DNA of 64,000 bases from Monoplex corrugatus (Eukaryota; Mollusca; Gastropoda; Littorinimorpha; Ranellidae): contig JAPXFY010000013.1 of the NCBI GenBank assembly GCA_030674185.1, positions 57,320,131 to 57,384,130 on the forward strand, written 5' to 3'. The translations under genes and the position numbers were made by a program. The notes beneath the pieces are model-generated. The model did no database searches, was not told where the DNA came from, and was given only the letters and a program-made list of their open reading frames with translations. Below are positions 1-11,650 of the stretch, one piece after another (the stretch's first letter is position 1; every line of letters begins with the position of its first letter).

Positions 1-404
1 TCCTCCCTCTCCCCTCCCCCCCCCCCTCCCTGTCGTTGTCTATGGCTTACCAGACAGGCCAGACCAGTAATCCCAGCTACAGTCAAGTGTGACTAGGGGG
101 AGGCATCCCCTCCCGGCCACAACACGGAAACCTCGCCCGTGAATACATTATCATCGATTACCAGTTCGACAGGCCAAGCCTGTAGCGACTACCGTCAAGT
201 GTGACAGGGGGTCCCTCACATCCCAGTCATAACACGCAATGCTCGCCCATTAATAAGATATTATCATCGATTATCAGACTGCCAAGCCAATAATAAGCTC
301 ATGTAGAGGTCGTGGATACAACCCTCAGCTGGTCCGCAGGTTTTATAGCCGGTTGACTGGCTTCTTTGACAGAATGCTAATGGTTGTGGGTTTGAATCCC
401 TACA

Positions 405-592
405 TTAACCCTTTGACTCCCGCACCCTATTCAACAACTGCAAAAACTTAATCTTCTGACTCCCTCACTCTATCCACCGGTTGCAGGAAGCTGGTGGATA
501 AAGTGAGGGAGTCCAAGGGTTAATTTTTTGCTTTGCTAGAATGGTTGACAATGTAGGATGCTGATGGACAGGTTGGGGGAGTCAAGGGGTAA
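405..592. mobile_element. TTAA-flanked hairpin MITE (family M), copy 1
   Basis: The copy starts at TTAA (405-408) and ends in a degraded GGGGTAAAA. Family structure, judged from all copies in the window: outer ends are TTAACCCTTTGACTCCC and its inverse, and the inside holds a second ~80-bp near-perfect palindrome that also begins and ends with TTAA and shares the same first 17 bases. The element therefore looks like one TTAA element inserted into another and then amplified as a unit. It has no coding capacity. TTAA boundaries and CCC starts fit piggyBac-type MITEs. Confidence 0.75.
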
Positions 593-1070
593 AAACTGGT
601 CTTCTCACCGGCCCATCTTAACATCATTGTTGTTCTGGCATCTGATTCTGCACCTGGAGTCTGGGTCCCACCTTGCCTCTGTGGTGGGTTGTGTTGGGTC
701 CTTTTTCTGTCCAAGGTTTTGTGTGTCATTGATGTTCCTAGTTCATACTTCTCGTGCGCCATCTGTTGGTCTCGGTGAATGCTGTTACTGGTGATTTGTG
801 GTCAGGTAACTGCACGCTGATCATTCAAACTTTATAAACATTCTTTCATTTTCTTGAGGTTAATCTGTACATCATTCAAACTTAGTTGACATTCATTCAT
901 TTTCATCAGCCTATTGTTTGACATTTCTCACCCAGCCTTTTCTGTCAACCTTTCAAAATGGCCTACCACGAATCCCATGAATATGTTCTTGAACAGAATT
1001 TTGTGCTTTTTGACTTGTTAGTCAAACCATGATAGTGACTTCATGTTGCCAGAAAAGGTTATTGCAGGCC
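593..1070. other. Non-coding stretch with a repeat fragment
   Basis: The first ~110 bases (about 595-700, with GGCCCATCTTAACATC) resemble the dispersed family also found near 28,370 and 37,830. The remainder is AT-rich with no supported ORF. Confidence 0.4.
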
Positions 1071-1074
1071 CACT

Positions 1075-1680
1075 AGACCCCTAGCTTACCCCCGTGGGGA
1101 TACCGGGGGCTCTTTCAGTATAAATAGTATCTCCAACTTCTGGAAATTCTGTGCTAGAAATTTCCTCTTTTCTGTCACTCCCTCTGTTTCTTTCTTCCTC
1201 CTTTGCTTTCTGTCATTTCTTCTTATCGGCTTCTGCCTTGCTGCTGGTACATTCTCTTGAATGTGTTGGATAAATTCTTATATACCTTCTCTTGGGAATT
1301 GATAATTGGGTACATGGGATTGATAATTGGGTACATGTATTAAGTGCATTTTTGGCTCTAGGGAAATGACATATGCGGAAGCAATTTTAGGTAATTTAGA
1401 CCCAGTTTTTTTTTTATATGTTTTGGTGTCCTTAGTTATGTTTAAATTATACTCAGATATGTTTGTTTTTTTTCAAATCCCCTGTGTGATAAATTGGAGG
1501 GAGTGGTCAGCACCAGGGGCTTTTCCTTAGATTTTGTGCGCGAATGCATTGATATGTGTACTTAATTTTTCTGTTCCTCTTTTTTCTCTGTTGATGTATT
1601 GTTTGTTTTGAAACGGTTATAGCCCTGATATGGCTCTACGCAGTCGGCTGGGCTTTAAAGAATAATGACAATAACAAGAC
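1075..1680 (+). repeat. Dispersed ~550-bp repeat (family G), plus orientation
   Basis: The copy runs from a GC-rich hairpin (CCCCGTGGGGATACCGGGGG) to the shared end GCCCTGATATGGCTCTACG followed by AAC-rich sequence. Further copies lie near 8,805, 14,440, 41,785, 45,585, 51,495 and 53,630. I see no coding capacity. It is probably a SINE-like or non-autonomous element of unknown class. Confidence 0.7.
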
Positions 1681-1793
1681 CCCTAGATTGTAATCTTATT
1701 CCATATATGTACTCTTAGTTTTGCGTTTGAGGTAAGATCGTTATAGAGCAGTGAGAAGGAAAAAAGGAAACAACAAACTACTTGTCTTGGCAT

Positions 1794-1991
1794 TTAACCC
1801 TTTGACTCCCGTACCCTGTCCACCAGCGACCTGTATTATCAACCATGCTCACAAAGCAAAAAGTTAACCCTTTGACTCCCTCACCCTATCCACCAGCTTC
1901 CTTGCAAGGAAGCTGGTGGATAGGGTTAAGGAGTCAAAGGGTTAACTTTTTTGCAGTTAATGGATTGGGTGCGGGAGTCATAGGGATTTAA
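1794..1991. mobile_element. Family M hairpin MITE, copy 2
   Basis: TTAA lies at both ends (1794-1797 and 1988-1991). The inner palindrome with CTTGCAAGG at its centre is well preserved. Confidence 0.75.
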
Positions 1992-2273
1992 AACTCACTT
2001 CACGTTTATATAAAACCTTTGTGTTACTGTGACATTGAAAACAAAGCAATGCACATTTGATTTCCAGGGGTCTTGTTCTCCTTTGGAAATAGTATGTAAT
2101 AAGACACCAGCAGAAACAGCGACAAACAAGCGAACAAATGAACAAACAAAGAAACCATGAAAGTGAATATTGATGTGGTGCTTTGTTACTGAAAATCCGT
2201 CCTACTGAACTTTTGTACAGTTTTATCTGTACGCAGCTGTATCATCTTTTCTGACACACTGGTGGGAGTTCTG

Positions 2274-2288
2274 TTTGTCTGTCTGTCA

Positions 2289-2359
<71 letters not shown>

Positions 2360-2994
2360 CTCTGTGTCTTTCTCTATCTCTCTTCTCTCTGTCTCTGTCC
2401 CTGTTTCTCTCTTCTCTCTCTTCTCCTCTCGCTTTTCCTCTCTTTCTCTTCTCTCTGTCTCTGTGTCTCTGTCTTCTCCTCTCTCTCTCTCTCATCTCCT
2501 CTCCCTCTCTCTTCTCTCTGTCTCTGTCTCTTCTCTCTGTCTCTCTCTGTTCTCAATGTCTCTTTCTCTCTGTGTCTTTTTCTCTCTCTCTCTCTCTCTC
2601 CTGTCTCTCTCTCTTCCTTTCTGTCTCTCTCTTCTCCTCTCTCTCTCTTCTCTCTGTTTCTGTCTGTCTCTCTTCTCTATGTGTCTTTCTGTCCGTCTCT
2701 CTGTCTTTTCCTCTCTCTCTCTCTCTTTTCTCTTTCTCTCTCTCTCTCTCTCGCTCTATCTCTCTCTGTCTTCTCCTCTCTCTGTGTGTCTTTCTGTCTC
2801 TGTCTGTCTGTCTCTCTCTATCTCTCGCTCTATCTCTCTTTTTATCTCTCTCTCTCTCTCTATCTCTCTGTATCTCTGTCTCTCTCTCGCTCTGTCTGTC
2901 TGTTTCTCTCTCTCTCTCTTTCTCTCTCTCTTCTCCCTCTCTCTTTTATCTCTGTCTCTGTCTCTATCTGTCTGTCTCTCTCTCTCTCTCTCGC

Positions 2995-3036
<42 letters not shown>

Positions 3037-3045
3037 CACAAACAG

Positions 3046-3113
<68 letters not shown>

Positions 3114-3208
3114 TCACTCATACACACACACACTCATACACACAGACACACATACATACACATACACACACAAACACACACATACTGACACACACACGCA
3201 CACTCACA

Positions 3209-3245
<37 letters not shown>

Positions 3246-3294
3246 ATATGCACTCACTCACACTCTCTCTTACACACACACAAACACACACACG

Positions 3295-3334
<40 letters not shown>

Positions 3335-3365
3335 CACACACATACACGCACACACACACACAGAT
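2274..3365. repeat. Compound microsatellite (TCTG)n-(CT)n-(CA)n
   Basis: About 1.1 kb of pyrimidine-rich sequence: TCTG repeats, then long interrupted (CT)n, then (CA)n with CACTCA and CGCG variants. Open reading frames of over 300 codons here encode only Ser/Leu/Val/Cys and Thr/His runs and are by-products of the repeats. Confidence 0.95.
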
Positions 3366-3384
3366 ATAGAGATGGATTGGGAGA

Positions 3385-3815
3385 TAAAGAAGGAGTGTGT
3401 GAATTAGTGGTTAAAGCATCTACTTAGGATGCGAGGAACACTAGCTCAAATCACGGGACAGACAGGGACCCCCCCCCCCCCCCGTATTTCCATTAGATCC
3501 TAAGTAGTAGTCTAGGTTCTAGTCTTTCCAATGAAATGATAATCGAAGTCCCGTCTGCAGCACGTACTCAGTGCAGGTTAAAGATCCCATGGCGAAAAGG
3601 AGTTTTCCTTCAGAGAAATCTGCAGAAAAAGTCACTTTCATAGGTAAACAGAAATACTAGCATGCAAAAACAACACAACAACAATAAAAAAAAAAATTTA
3701 AAAAGGGAGGGGGGGACATATGGGTGGGAGCTATCCTATGGCGACCCATTCTTACCAGGGAAAACAGCCCAGTTTTCACATGACAAATCCCTCGCGAATA
3801 AATATATAAATGAAT
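3385..3815 (+). repeat. tRNA-derived SINE (gastropod type)
   Basis: The tRNA-like head (GTGGTTAAAGCATCTACTTAG, then GCTCAAATCACGGG as a decayed B box) is followed by a body with CAGCACGTACTCAGTGCAGG and AAAGATCCCATGGC. From memory this body belongs to a SINE widespread in snail genomes. A C16 tract interrupts it near 3,470, and the 3' end runs into (GAAT)n. Confidence 0.75.
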
Positions 3816-3905
3816 AAAAATGAATGAATGAATGAATGAGTGAATGAATGAATGAATGAATGAATGAATGAATGAGTAAATAAACGAATGAATAAATAAA
3901 TAGAT
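3816..3905. repeat. (GAAT)n microsatellite
   Basis: Tetranucleotide array with GAGT variants. It forms the tail of the preceding SINE. Confidence 0.9.
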
Positions 3906-4283
3906 ATAGATACGCAACCAACCCATAAAATCAAAAAATGCAAACCAACTGCTATTAATCGAAGGCACATGTTGGAGAGGAACAGAACAGGAAAAGGGAG
4001 GTAATCGTCAATTCTCAAGGGCTGGTGTATACACACATACCGCCTGTTTAATTAAATAAATACTGACACAGGCAGCGCTACTGGTGACAAACGGCTCTCG
4101 CCCTCAAGTCCAACCCCCTCCCCTTGTTTCGATCAAATATTGACTCCTTCACTCACCATCTTCTCCCTCCAGTGTAGCCTACCCTCACAGCTCTGCACCC
4201 ACTCCGAACTCTCTCCAAGTCGCTTCTACCTTATCTCTCCTGTTCTCTGGTGTATCCTCAGGCTCCTATGGCATACAGATTCC

Positions 4284-4697
4284 TTAACCCTATGATTCCC
4301 GCACCATATCCTCCAGCCGCAAAAATTTAACCTTTTGACCCATTCACCCAATCCACCAGCTTCCTGCGGGTGGATAGGATGAAGGAGGCAAAGGGTTAAA
4401 GTTTTTGCTTTGCTAGCATGGTTGACAATGCAGGATGCTGGCGGGGTAATCGGAAAAAAAGTCACAGGAAAAAAAGTCACAGAAAAAAAGTCACAGAAAA
4501 AAAGTCACAGGAAAAAAAATCACAGCTATACCTGTAAAGCTATAGCTATACCGCGTGTAAGACTATCACGAGTGTAACACTACCGCGAGTAACACTACTG
4601 CGTGTAACACTACTGCGTGTAACACTACTGCGTGTAACACTACTGCGTGTAACACTACTGCGTGTGATGTACTCTCTTCTACAACAAAAAGTATGTG

Positions 4698-4788
<91 letters not shown>

Positions 4789-5082
4789 GAGAGAGAGACC
4801 TAATCTTAATTGATGCATATGAGTGGGGTCTGCATATAGCTAGAGGAGCTAGACTGGTATTGTTGCAGTTTTAAAAATCGTTTACTGACTATCTTGAATC
4901 TATGACATTTTATCCTGCTCAGATGAAATAAACTTGACTTGAAGGCTTTGTTTGATTGTGACTTTTTTTCCTGTGACTTTTTTTCCTACTCAATTTTGTG
5001 ACTTTTTTTCTGTGACTTTTTTTCCTGTGACTTTTTTTCCTACATTCGCTGGCGGACAGGGTGTGGGGAGTCAAACGATTAA
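4284..5082. mobile_element. Family M hairpin MITE, copy 3, interrupted
   Basis: TTAA lies at 4284-4287 and 5079-5082. The left part and inner palindrome occupy 4284-4444 and the right end 5048-5082. The middle is occupied by a separate 603-bp inserted element with its own target duplication. Confidence 0.75.
4445..5047. mobile_element. 603-bp inserted element with inverted subterminal repeats and 8-bp TSD
   Basis: Inserted in a family M MITE. The target GCTGGCGG is duplicated exactly at 4437-4444 and 5048-5055. The ends carry arrays of a 15-base motif (GGAAAAAAAGTCACA on the left, its inverse on the right) forming inverted repeats of roughly 60-70 bp. The interior holds a 15-bp tandem repeat (TGTAACACTACTGCG, about 4555-4670) and a (GT)n(GA)n tract. 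No transposase is present. An 8-bp duplication fits the hAT superfamily, but this is an inference from TSD length alone. Confidence 0.7.
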
Positions 5083-5660
5083 ATTTGCTAGAGTCGTTTT
5101 GAAAAAGGCTATTGTCAACATGATAGTAGGATGACCATCCCCAACCCAACGGGTTGCAGGTGAGGCATGGTGGAGGACATTCAGATATGGCAGTTGACAG
5201 CAAAAAAAGCCAGGCTTGCTTGGAAGAATATGCACTCTTGTGAGACAACGACTGAAAGAAGAAGTAGAAGAAACAGACTAGATCAGATAATTGGACTTGC
5301 AGACCGTATTTGAATAGCTCTGACGTTTAAACAGGGAAGTTTTGAGTCTGTGACAGAAGTAGTACACACAACCTCAAAATTTCCCAAGGGAGCTCAAGCC
5401 GTCCACGAGATGAAAATGAGCCAACCGGCGGCGTGTTTACAGAGAGTGAAAGGAGAGTCCCCCACCAATAGACGCCTTGTTGACAAAAGCCCTTTCGCGA
5501 ACAGGTGACGTTTATGTTAGCGCCGGGAGAGTTTGCACAGTCTGGCTAAAGCTGAGAGGGGAAAAGTTCAGGCGAGAGAGGGAAAAATCAACAATTGTTG
5601 GTGAAGCTATTGATTGTATGTAATCAACATATAGGACTTCGTGTGCAGTTATCAAAACCT
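5083..5660. other. No recognisable feature
   Basis: Unique-looking sequence. I see no gene, and no frame gives a recognisable protein. Confidence 0.5.
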
Positions 5661-5662
5661 GT

Positions 5663-5844
5663 TTAACCCTTTGACTCTCCACCAGCATCCTGTGTTGTCA
5701 ATCATGCTAGCAAACCCAAAATTTAACCCTTTGATTTCCTCACGCTATCCACCAGCTCACTACAGGAAGCGGGTGGATGGGTCAAGGAATCAAATGCTTC
5801 AGTTTTTGCAGTTGGTGGATAGGATGCGGGAGTCAAAGGGTCAA
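5663..5844. mobile_element. Family M hairpin MITE, copy 4
   Basis: Left end TTAA at 5663. The right end has decayed to TCAA at 5841. The inner palindrome is diverged. Confidence 0.7.
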
Positions 5845-5925
5845 TTTTTGTAGACAGTTGCTCGTTTTTGTAAGCATGCGCGCGCACTCACATTTTGGAT
5901 GCTTTTTATCTTACTCAGCATCCAT

Positions 5926-5927
<2 letters not shown>

Positions 5928-5994
<67 letters not shown>
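5928..5994. repeat. (GA)n microsatellite
   Basis: About 33 uninterrupted GA units. Confidence 0.97.
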
Positions 5995-5997
<3 letters not shown>

Positions 5998-7100
5998 CTC
6001 TCCAATGGATATGAACTATTTTTTAAAAGAAGGGTTTAAGAAAAAAAGAAGAAAAAAAAACAGAAGTGGCTGCATCCAAGGGGGGGGGGGGGAGGAGAGA
6101 GGCCAGCCAATGCTTTTTATCGTCAAAAAATAAAGTTTTTCATGGCATGATGCTAGCAATATTGTAAAGTACATACACACATGAACAATGAGCCCTTTTA
6201 CGGTAACAAGAATACATTGGCAAAGTTTCAGAAAGCATGAGAAGACCAAAACAGAGGAAATACAAAAACAATCTTTTGATAGTCTATTCCACGTCACCAC
6301 ACACACACGACAACAGACGGACATCCAGGAGTCATGACCTGGGTGTGGCCCGGACCCTAAGAGTGTCAGGAGTTAAGGGCCGAAACACTTGCTTGACGGG
6401 GGTTTCTCCTCTGAGGACCTTCTGCTGTCCAGCTGTTCCCAGAGTTTCTTGCTACTTCTACCATTGGCAAAGTTTCAGAAAGCATGAGAAGAACAAAATG
6501 GAGGAAACATGAAAACAATCTTTTGATAATCTGTTTATTTTCTCTATTCGTTTTATAGTTACAGCATATGATCATATGTTTCTGCGATTTCTTTGCTTTT
6601 ACAAGTGTTTGTTTGGTTTGGTTTGATTTTGTTTTCGTGAGATTGTTTATAATATGACTTGTAGGTGAATCCCAAATTCTTTTCCCCCCTCTTCCCTCCA
6701 CCCCCTCCGCATCCCATCCAAACTTTTATTCATGTATTCGTTTATATGTTTACTTAGCTTGTACATGTATACAATCTTGTTTGTCCGGTGGGCAACCCAT
6801 GCGACAGACGCTTTCTTCACGGCTGTTAATTGACATTGGAGCTGAGGTGGGCATTGCTCAAGTTCTGCTAAAGTTCACAAGCACATGGAAAAAAAACTTG
6901 TATACTAAATAAGTCATACATACACACACACATACGCACGCACGCATGCACACACGCACACGTACAGACACACGCATGCACATATACACATGCACATATA
7001 CACGTGCGAATGTACACACTCTGGGCTCCAGTATGTTGTCAACAAGATACCTTGAGAGGAAGTAATTGCCTGGATCTCTTGGGGGATCGTCTGAGAGATT
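5995..7100. other. Non-coding, low-complexity patches
   Basis: Contains a direct repeat (CATTGGCAAAGTTTCAGAAAGC at about 6,216 and 6,463, 22 bp), a G12 run near 6,081 and degenerate (CA)n at 6,918-7,015. I see no gene. Confidence 0.5.
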
Positions 7101-7109
7101 CATTGGGGC

Positions 7110-7530
7110 TCTGGCCCAGTGGTAATGACCTAAACTAACCTACACAGAAATGGAGAGACGTTTGAGTATAGAGCGCTTGCCCTAGGTGCGAGCCAAACAG
7201 AAACTTGAAACAACACACAGTCCTCATTCGATCTGCCCAAAATGTAGGATAAGAGGTGGCCAGATAAACGGAGAAGAAGGTCCAAGTTTGAGGCTATTTT
7301 TTCGCCTTAGTCTTCGGAAAGAAGAATAGGGAGATAGAACTTTCACGATGAAAAGCAATCGTGTCAGGCATATATCACTGAGGGTGTGAAACCAAAGACG
7401 TTATGAATAGAACTTTGTGTGTAAAACCACTTCTGCGTCTGCCCGTGGCTAGAGCGGGTAAAGTATCCATCTAAGCTGTCCATAAAGGGAGACAAACTAA
7501 AGCCAGCGGCTCAATAGGAGTTTTCCTCAA
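7110..7530 (+). repeat. Possible SINE-like dispersed repeat
   Basis: Starts GGCCCAGTGGTAATGACC, a tRNA box-A-like head, followed by a body without coding potential. No second copy is seen in the window, so this is tentative. Confidence 0.3.
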
Positions 7531-7534
7531 ATTT

Positions 7535-7860
7535 TGTTTATTCTTTGTCTTTTGTTCACGCTTGACAAAGTCGAGCTGGCCGAAAATTTGTGTTTGGCTC
7601 GGCTTGGCTTGGCTCGGCTTGGCTTGGCTTGGTTTGGTTTGGTTTGGCTTGGTGTGGTTTGGCTTGGTTTGGCTTGGTTCGGCTTGGCTTGGTTTGGTTT
7701 GGTTTGGTTTGGCTTGGTGTGGTTTGGTTTGGCTTGGCTTGGCTTGGCTTGGTTGGGCTTGGCTTGGCTTGGCTTGGCTTGGCTGGGTTGGGCTTAACTA
7801 GTTGTCTTGTCTTGTTATATCAAATACACGTTCTGAATCATTTTTGTATGTTTCTAGTTC
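7535..7860 (+). repeat. Dispersed repeat expanded into a (GGYTT)n array
   Basis: The flanks (ACTTGACAAAG-like start, GGCCGAAAATTTGTG, then CTTGTCTTGTTATATCAAAT) match the repeat at 22,040-22,140. Between them, 7,590-7,795 is a ~205-bp pentanucleotide array of GGCTT and GGTTT units. All three plus frames are open and encode only Gly/Leu/Ala/Trp/Val/Phe runs. Confidence 0.8.
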
Positions 7861-7960
7861 CTATTTGCTTGAACGCTGGCAATCACTTTGATCAAGATTT
7901 CTTATTAGGCCTACTTCACTTGACTTGATGGACATTTTAGTGACCTATCAGCATTAGCTC

Positions 7961-8154
7961 TTAACCCTTTGACTCCCGCAGCCTATCCACCAACTGCAAC
8001 AACTGAACTCTTTGACTCCCTCACCCTTTCCAACAGCTTTCTGCAGGAAGCTGGTAGAAAGGGTGATGGAATCAAAGGATTAAGTTTTGTCCTTTGCCAG
8101 CGTGGTTGACAATGCAGGATGATGGTGGACAGGGTGTGGGAGTCAAAGGGTTAG
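7961..8154. mobile_element. Family M hairpin MITE, copy 5
   Basis: TTAA at 7961-7964. The right end reads AAAGGGTTAG. The right arm carries the GGTTGACAATGCAGGATG segment typical of the family. Confidence 0.75.
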
Positions 8155-8239
8155 GGCAAGTTATTTTGTGGGTTAATAATTTCAGTGACTGCGTTCTATT
8201 TGTATTAACATTGTTTCAGTATTACGTCTTTTTATATTA

Positions 8240-8460
8240 CAGTGTACTACTACTACTACTACATACTACTACTTCTGCTACTACTACTACTACTAAAAAA
8301 AAATAATAATAATAAGGCGCCAAATCTTGATTCAAGAATCAAACCAAGGCGCTCACTCCCATCATTCACCAAAGCAATTAACAATAACGACCAACTCTTC
8401 GGGACACAAATCTCTCGCAAACTGGGAGGGGAGGGGAGTAGGGCGTGTGACTCCTGACCC
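8240..8460 (+). repeat. (ACT)n tract joined to a dispersed repeat
   Basis: An ACT/AAT trinucleotide tract leads into GGCGCCAAATCTTGATTC and a ~130-bp segment. An inverted relative lies at 29,145-29,340. Confidence 0.55.
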
Positions 8461-8804
8461 AAGCCGTCATCTTCCCTCTGTCTCTCTCTGTCTCTGTCTC
8501 GCTTTCACACACAGGCACACCACACACACGCACGCACACTCACACACCACACACACACTGGATGCTGAGCTAGCATACACTCAAGCCTGTTCGTTTTCGT
8601 ATGCTGTGATGTTTTATGTCCAATCTTCATCTTTGTCTTGTGTCTGTATTTTCAGCTCTGCTGATTGTTAGGTCGTGGAAGTTGGATATTGTTTTTTTGT
8701 TTTTTGTTTTTTTCAATCAAGGTTTGTGCATTTATTCTTTGTCTTTTGTTTACGCATAACAAAGGCCAGTTCGCCGAAATTTGTGCATGACCTTTTTTGT
8801 TGCT

Positions 8805-9005
8805 GTTATTGTTGTTAAAGCCCAGCCGACTGCGTAGAGCCATATCAGGGTTATAACCGCTTCAAAACATACACAAATTCAATAAAATAAAAAAAATTTA
8901 AATAAATAAATAAAAAGAAAATTAAACACGTATATCAATACATTTGCGCACATAATCTAAAGACATGACCCCCAGTGCTGACTACTCCGTCCAATTCATC
9001 GCACA
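8805..9005 (-). repeat. Family G repeat fragment
   Basis: Minus-orientation 3' part of the ~550-bp repeat, starting AAAGCCCAGCCGACTGCGTA and cut at about 9,005 where other repeat sequence begins. Confidence 0.65.
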
Positions 9006-9027
9006 TGGGGTTTGGTTTTGTAGTATG

Positions 9028-9335
9028 GTTGACAATGCAGAAGAATGTTGCGAATTCCATGGACAGCAAAGAAAACAAACGAGACAGTGTTGATGGAGGC
9101 AGACACAAGAAGATCATTCATAAGGAAGATTAGGAAAAAACAGGCAACATTTATATGGCATTTTATGAGGAAAGGGGAATTGGAGGACCTGGTCACAACA
9201 GGAAAGCTGGAGGGAAAGAGAGCACCAGGTAGACCCAGGGAAAAATATTGGATGGACTTGCAGAGTGGCTGAAGACAGAGAGGGTGGAAGATGTGGATGG
9301 CCATGATCGCCAACGCCATGTGGCAAGGCACTTGA
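9028..9335 (+). pseudogene. RTE-type non-LTR retrotransposon, 3' end of ORF2 (fragment)
   Basis: The translation contains MLRIPWTAKKTNETVL, then RKKQATFIWHFMRKGELEDL and GKLEGKRAPGRPREK, then WLKTERVEDV in a shifted frame. This is the conserved C-terminal tail after the reverse transcriptase of RTE/BovB-like elements (RIxWTxxxTNExVL..GHxMRxxxLExLxxxGKxEGKRxRGRPR). The polymerase is missing. A frameshift near 9,270 and flanking MITE sequence show a dead fragment. A related copy lies on the minus strand at 43,660-44,110. Confidence 0.75.
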
Positions 9336-9339
9336 TGAT

Positions 9340-9395
9340 GATGATGGTTGACAATGCAGGACGCTGGTGGACAGGGTGCGGGAGTCAAAGGGTTA
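9340..9395. mobile_element. Family M MITE, right end only
   Basis: GGTTGACAATGCAGGACGC through GGGAGTCAAAGGGTTAA. It directly follows the RTE fragment, so an earlier full copy was probably truncated. Confidence 0.6.
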
Positions 9396-9598
9396 AGAGA
9401 ATGCAACGTGACCTGTTGAATGCAATGTGACCTGTTTCCCAGACGAGTCTGGCAGACAGTGAAATGCCCCCCCCCCCCCTCCCCCGAGGCACCTCTGTAG
9501 GAGGGCTTCAGCTTGCAGGGAGAGATCTGGCGACTTGTTTGTTTGGGAAGAAGACCACAGTGGTGTAGTCTGTGAAGAGATGCATCACTTTCCCTTAA

Positions 9599-9778
9599 TT
9601 AACCCTTTCACTCCTGCACCCGGTCCACCAGCATCCTGCATTGCCAACCATGCTAGCAAAGCAAAAACTTAACCCCTTGATTCCCTCACCCTATCCACTG
9701 AAGCTGGTGGATAGGGTGAGGGACTTAAAGGGTTAAGTTTTGCAGTTGGTGGATAGGGTGTGGGAGTCAAAGGGTTAA
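9599..9778. mobile_element. Family M hairpin MITE, copy 6
   Basis: TTAA at both ends (9599-9602, 9775-9778). The inner palindrome has lost a few bases at its centre. Confidence 0.75.
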
Positions 9779-10029
9779 CCCAAGCCAAAGGCCACTAGGG
9801 AGACATGTGAACGTGGACATTTTTGGGATCTATGGATGACACCCAGTTGCCTTGTCTGATGAAGTTTCTTATCTGGAAAGATAACTTGACAATCTTGAAG
9901 TGAACTTTCGTGAGGAACTTGTTTAAGGGTGCAAGATCCATCATTGGGCGCCAACCATCCTATGACCTGAGATGGCTCTACGCAGTCGGCTGGGCTTTGA
10001 ACAAAAATAACAGCAACAGTAACAATAAC

Positions 10030-10483
10030 CTGGGTACCGTTCCACGTAGATCCTAGGTCGAAGGGTATAGACAATTTTGGATCGTCTCTTGCCCAAGAAC
10101 TCGTGCACCTCCTGCGTAATTCTTGTCGTAATGGCTTTAACTGCAATTGTGTGTGCAGACTCATTTCCGTTGACATCAGCGTGTTTGGAACAGTAGATCC
10201 ACATGACCTTTTGCTTAGCGATACCGCTCATTGCTTCGTACCAATCCAGTTTTCCCATTTCACTTTCCATTTTTGTATAAAGCAGTTTCGTAGATTCAGT
10301 CAGAATTAAGGCTCGACTCTCATCTGTGTCATCATTTAGTGAACTAACCATTTTAGAGTGTGCGTGGCTGGCCCAGTTTCCATTGACTAATATTTTAGTA
10401 TCCTCGTGCTCAGGGAGATTACCTATGTCTTTTCTTTCCCGTCCCATTTTCTGCGCCACCTTAATGGCAACAGAAGCAGGCAC
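10030..10483 (-). pseudogene. Non-LTR retrotransposon RNase H domain fragment
   Basis: On the minus strand RALILTESTKLLYTKMESEM is followed by a KVMWIYCSKHADVNGNESAH motif. This matches the end of an RNase H domain (DSxxLL ... W.YCPGHAGVxGNExAD) found after the reverse transcriptase in many molluscan non-LTR elements. The motif is eroded: the GNERAD Asp is replaced by His. The frame runs into family G sequence near 10,029, so this is a relic. Confidence 0.65.
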
Positions 10484-10870
10484 AGTTTTTTATTTTTTTT
10501 TTTTTTTTTTTTACAATGCGATGATAATGATGCTGATAAGGATGATAATCATGATGCTATGGAGTTCCATCTAGGGTTGAGACTGCATGACAGGGCTGTA
10601 CTCTACACTTCCTATCACAACATATCCTGGCGTCAACCAGGCCCGAGAGATACAGACACCTGCGGTGCTGGTCAGACGCATCCGTGAAGTGGATGAGACT
10701 ACACACTGTGGTCCCAGTGTTCCCAATGAACCCATAGCACGCCCGACTCTGGGTAGGAGCCGGTTAGAGCCGAAAAATTCCACAATGATTTTTGAAGGGA
10801 CTGATAGGGATTCGAACCCACAACCTTCCAGTCGGTAGTCTGTTGAGTTAACCACTACACCACGGCGACT
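10465..10870 (-). repeat. tRNA-derived SINE (family S2), minus orientation
   Basis: Read on the minus strand it begins with a tRNA-like head (CGCCGTGGTGTAGTGGTTAA, then GTGGGTTCGAATCCC as the B box), continues through AGAGTCGGGCGTGCTATGGG and ends in ATCATTATCATCG-type sequence. Its closest copy in the window is at 54,455-54,840. Confidence 0.8.
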
Positions 10871-10879
10871 GGTTCCAGT

Positions 10880-11325
10880 TTCCAGTGTCAGATGGGGGGG
10901 GGGGGGGGGGTTGTGATCTTGTTACGTGAGCAAATACTGAAGAATAGGACAGACCCCTTTCACGAAGGCCACAGATAGATGCTGCAATAACCTCATCATC
11001 ATGTGCCCTGCCGCATGGCCCTCCCTACGAATCTATCCCTTGTCGCTGCAAGTACACAAGTACATCTCCTACCCGTTGCAAGTACACAAGTACATCTCCT
11101 ACCCTCTCTGTCCTCAATCACTCTGCAAGCCCAGCAATAACCTATGCACGAATAATCCTCTAAACACTTCCGGCCATTAGCGGAAATACACTTACCGTCG
11201 TGTTATATGATCCACCATTTGCAGAATGGATGATGATAAAGATCTTTGAACTGTTTTGAGTGCACGATTATATGCTAAGGGTTTCAAAGGAAAGAAATGG
11301 CACTGACAGATTCAAAAAGTCAGAG
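10880..11325. other. Non-coding
   Basis: G-rich run at 10,896, an imperfect tandem GTACACAAGTACATCTCCTA near 11,050, otherwise unique. A short stretch (CATCATCATGTGCCCTGCCG, about 10,990-11,150) resembles the RTE 3' region seen near 43,690. Confidence 0.4.
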
Positions 11326-11327
11326 CG

Positions 11328-11650
<323 letters not shown>

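Noticed and set aside
2262..3427. ORFs of 248-364 codons
   Set aside because: They consist of Ser/Leu/Val/Cys and Thr/His runs from (CT)n, (TCTG)n and (CA)n. The same holds for the long ORFs at 11.3-12.1, 22.6-23.5, 39.3-39.6, 44.6-45.1 and 61.9-62.2 kb.
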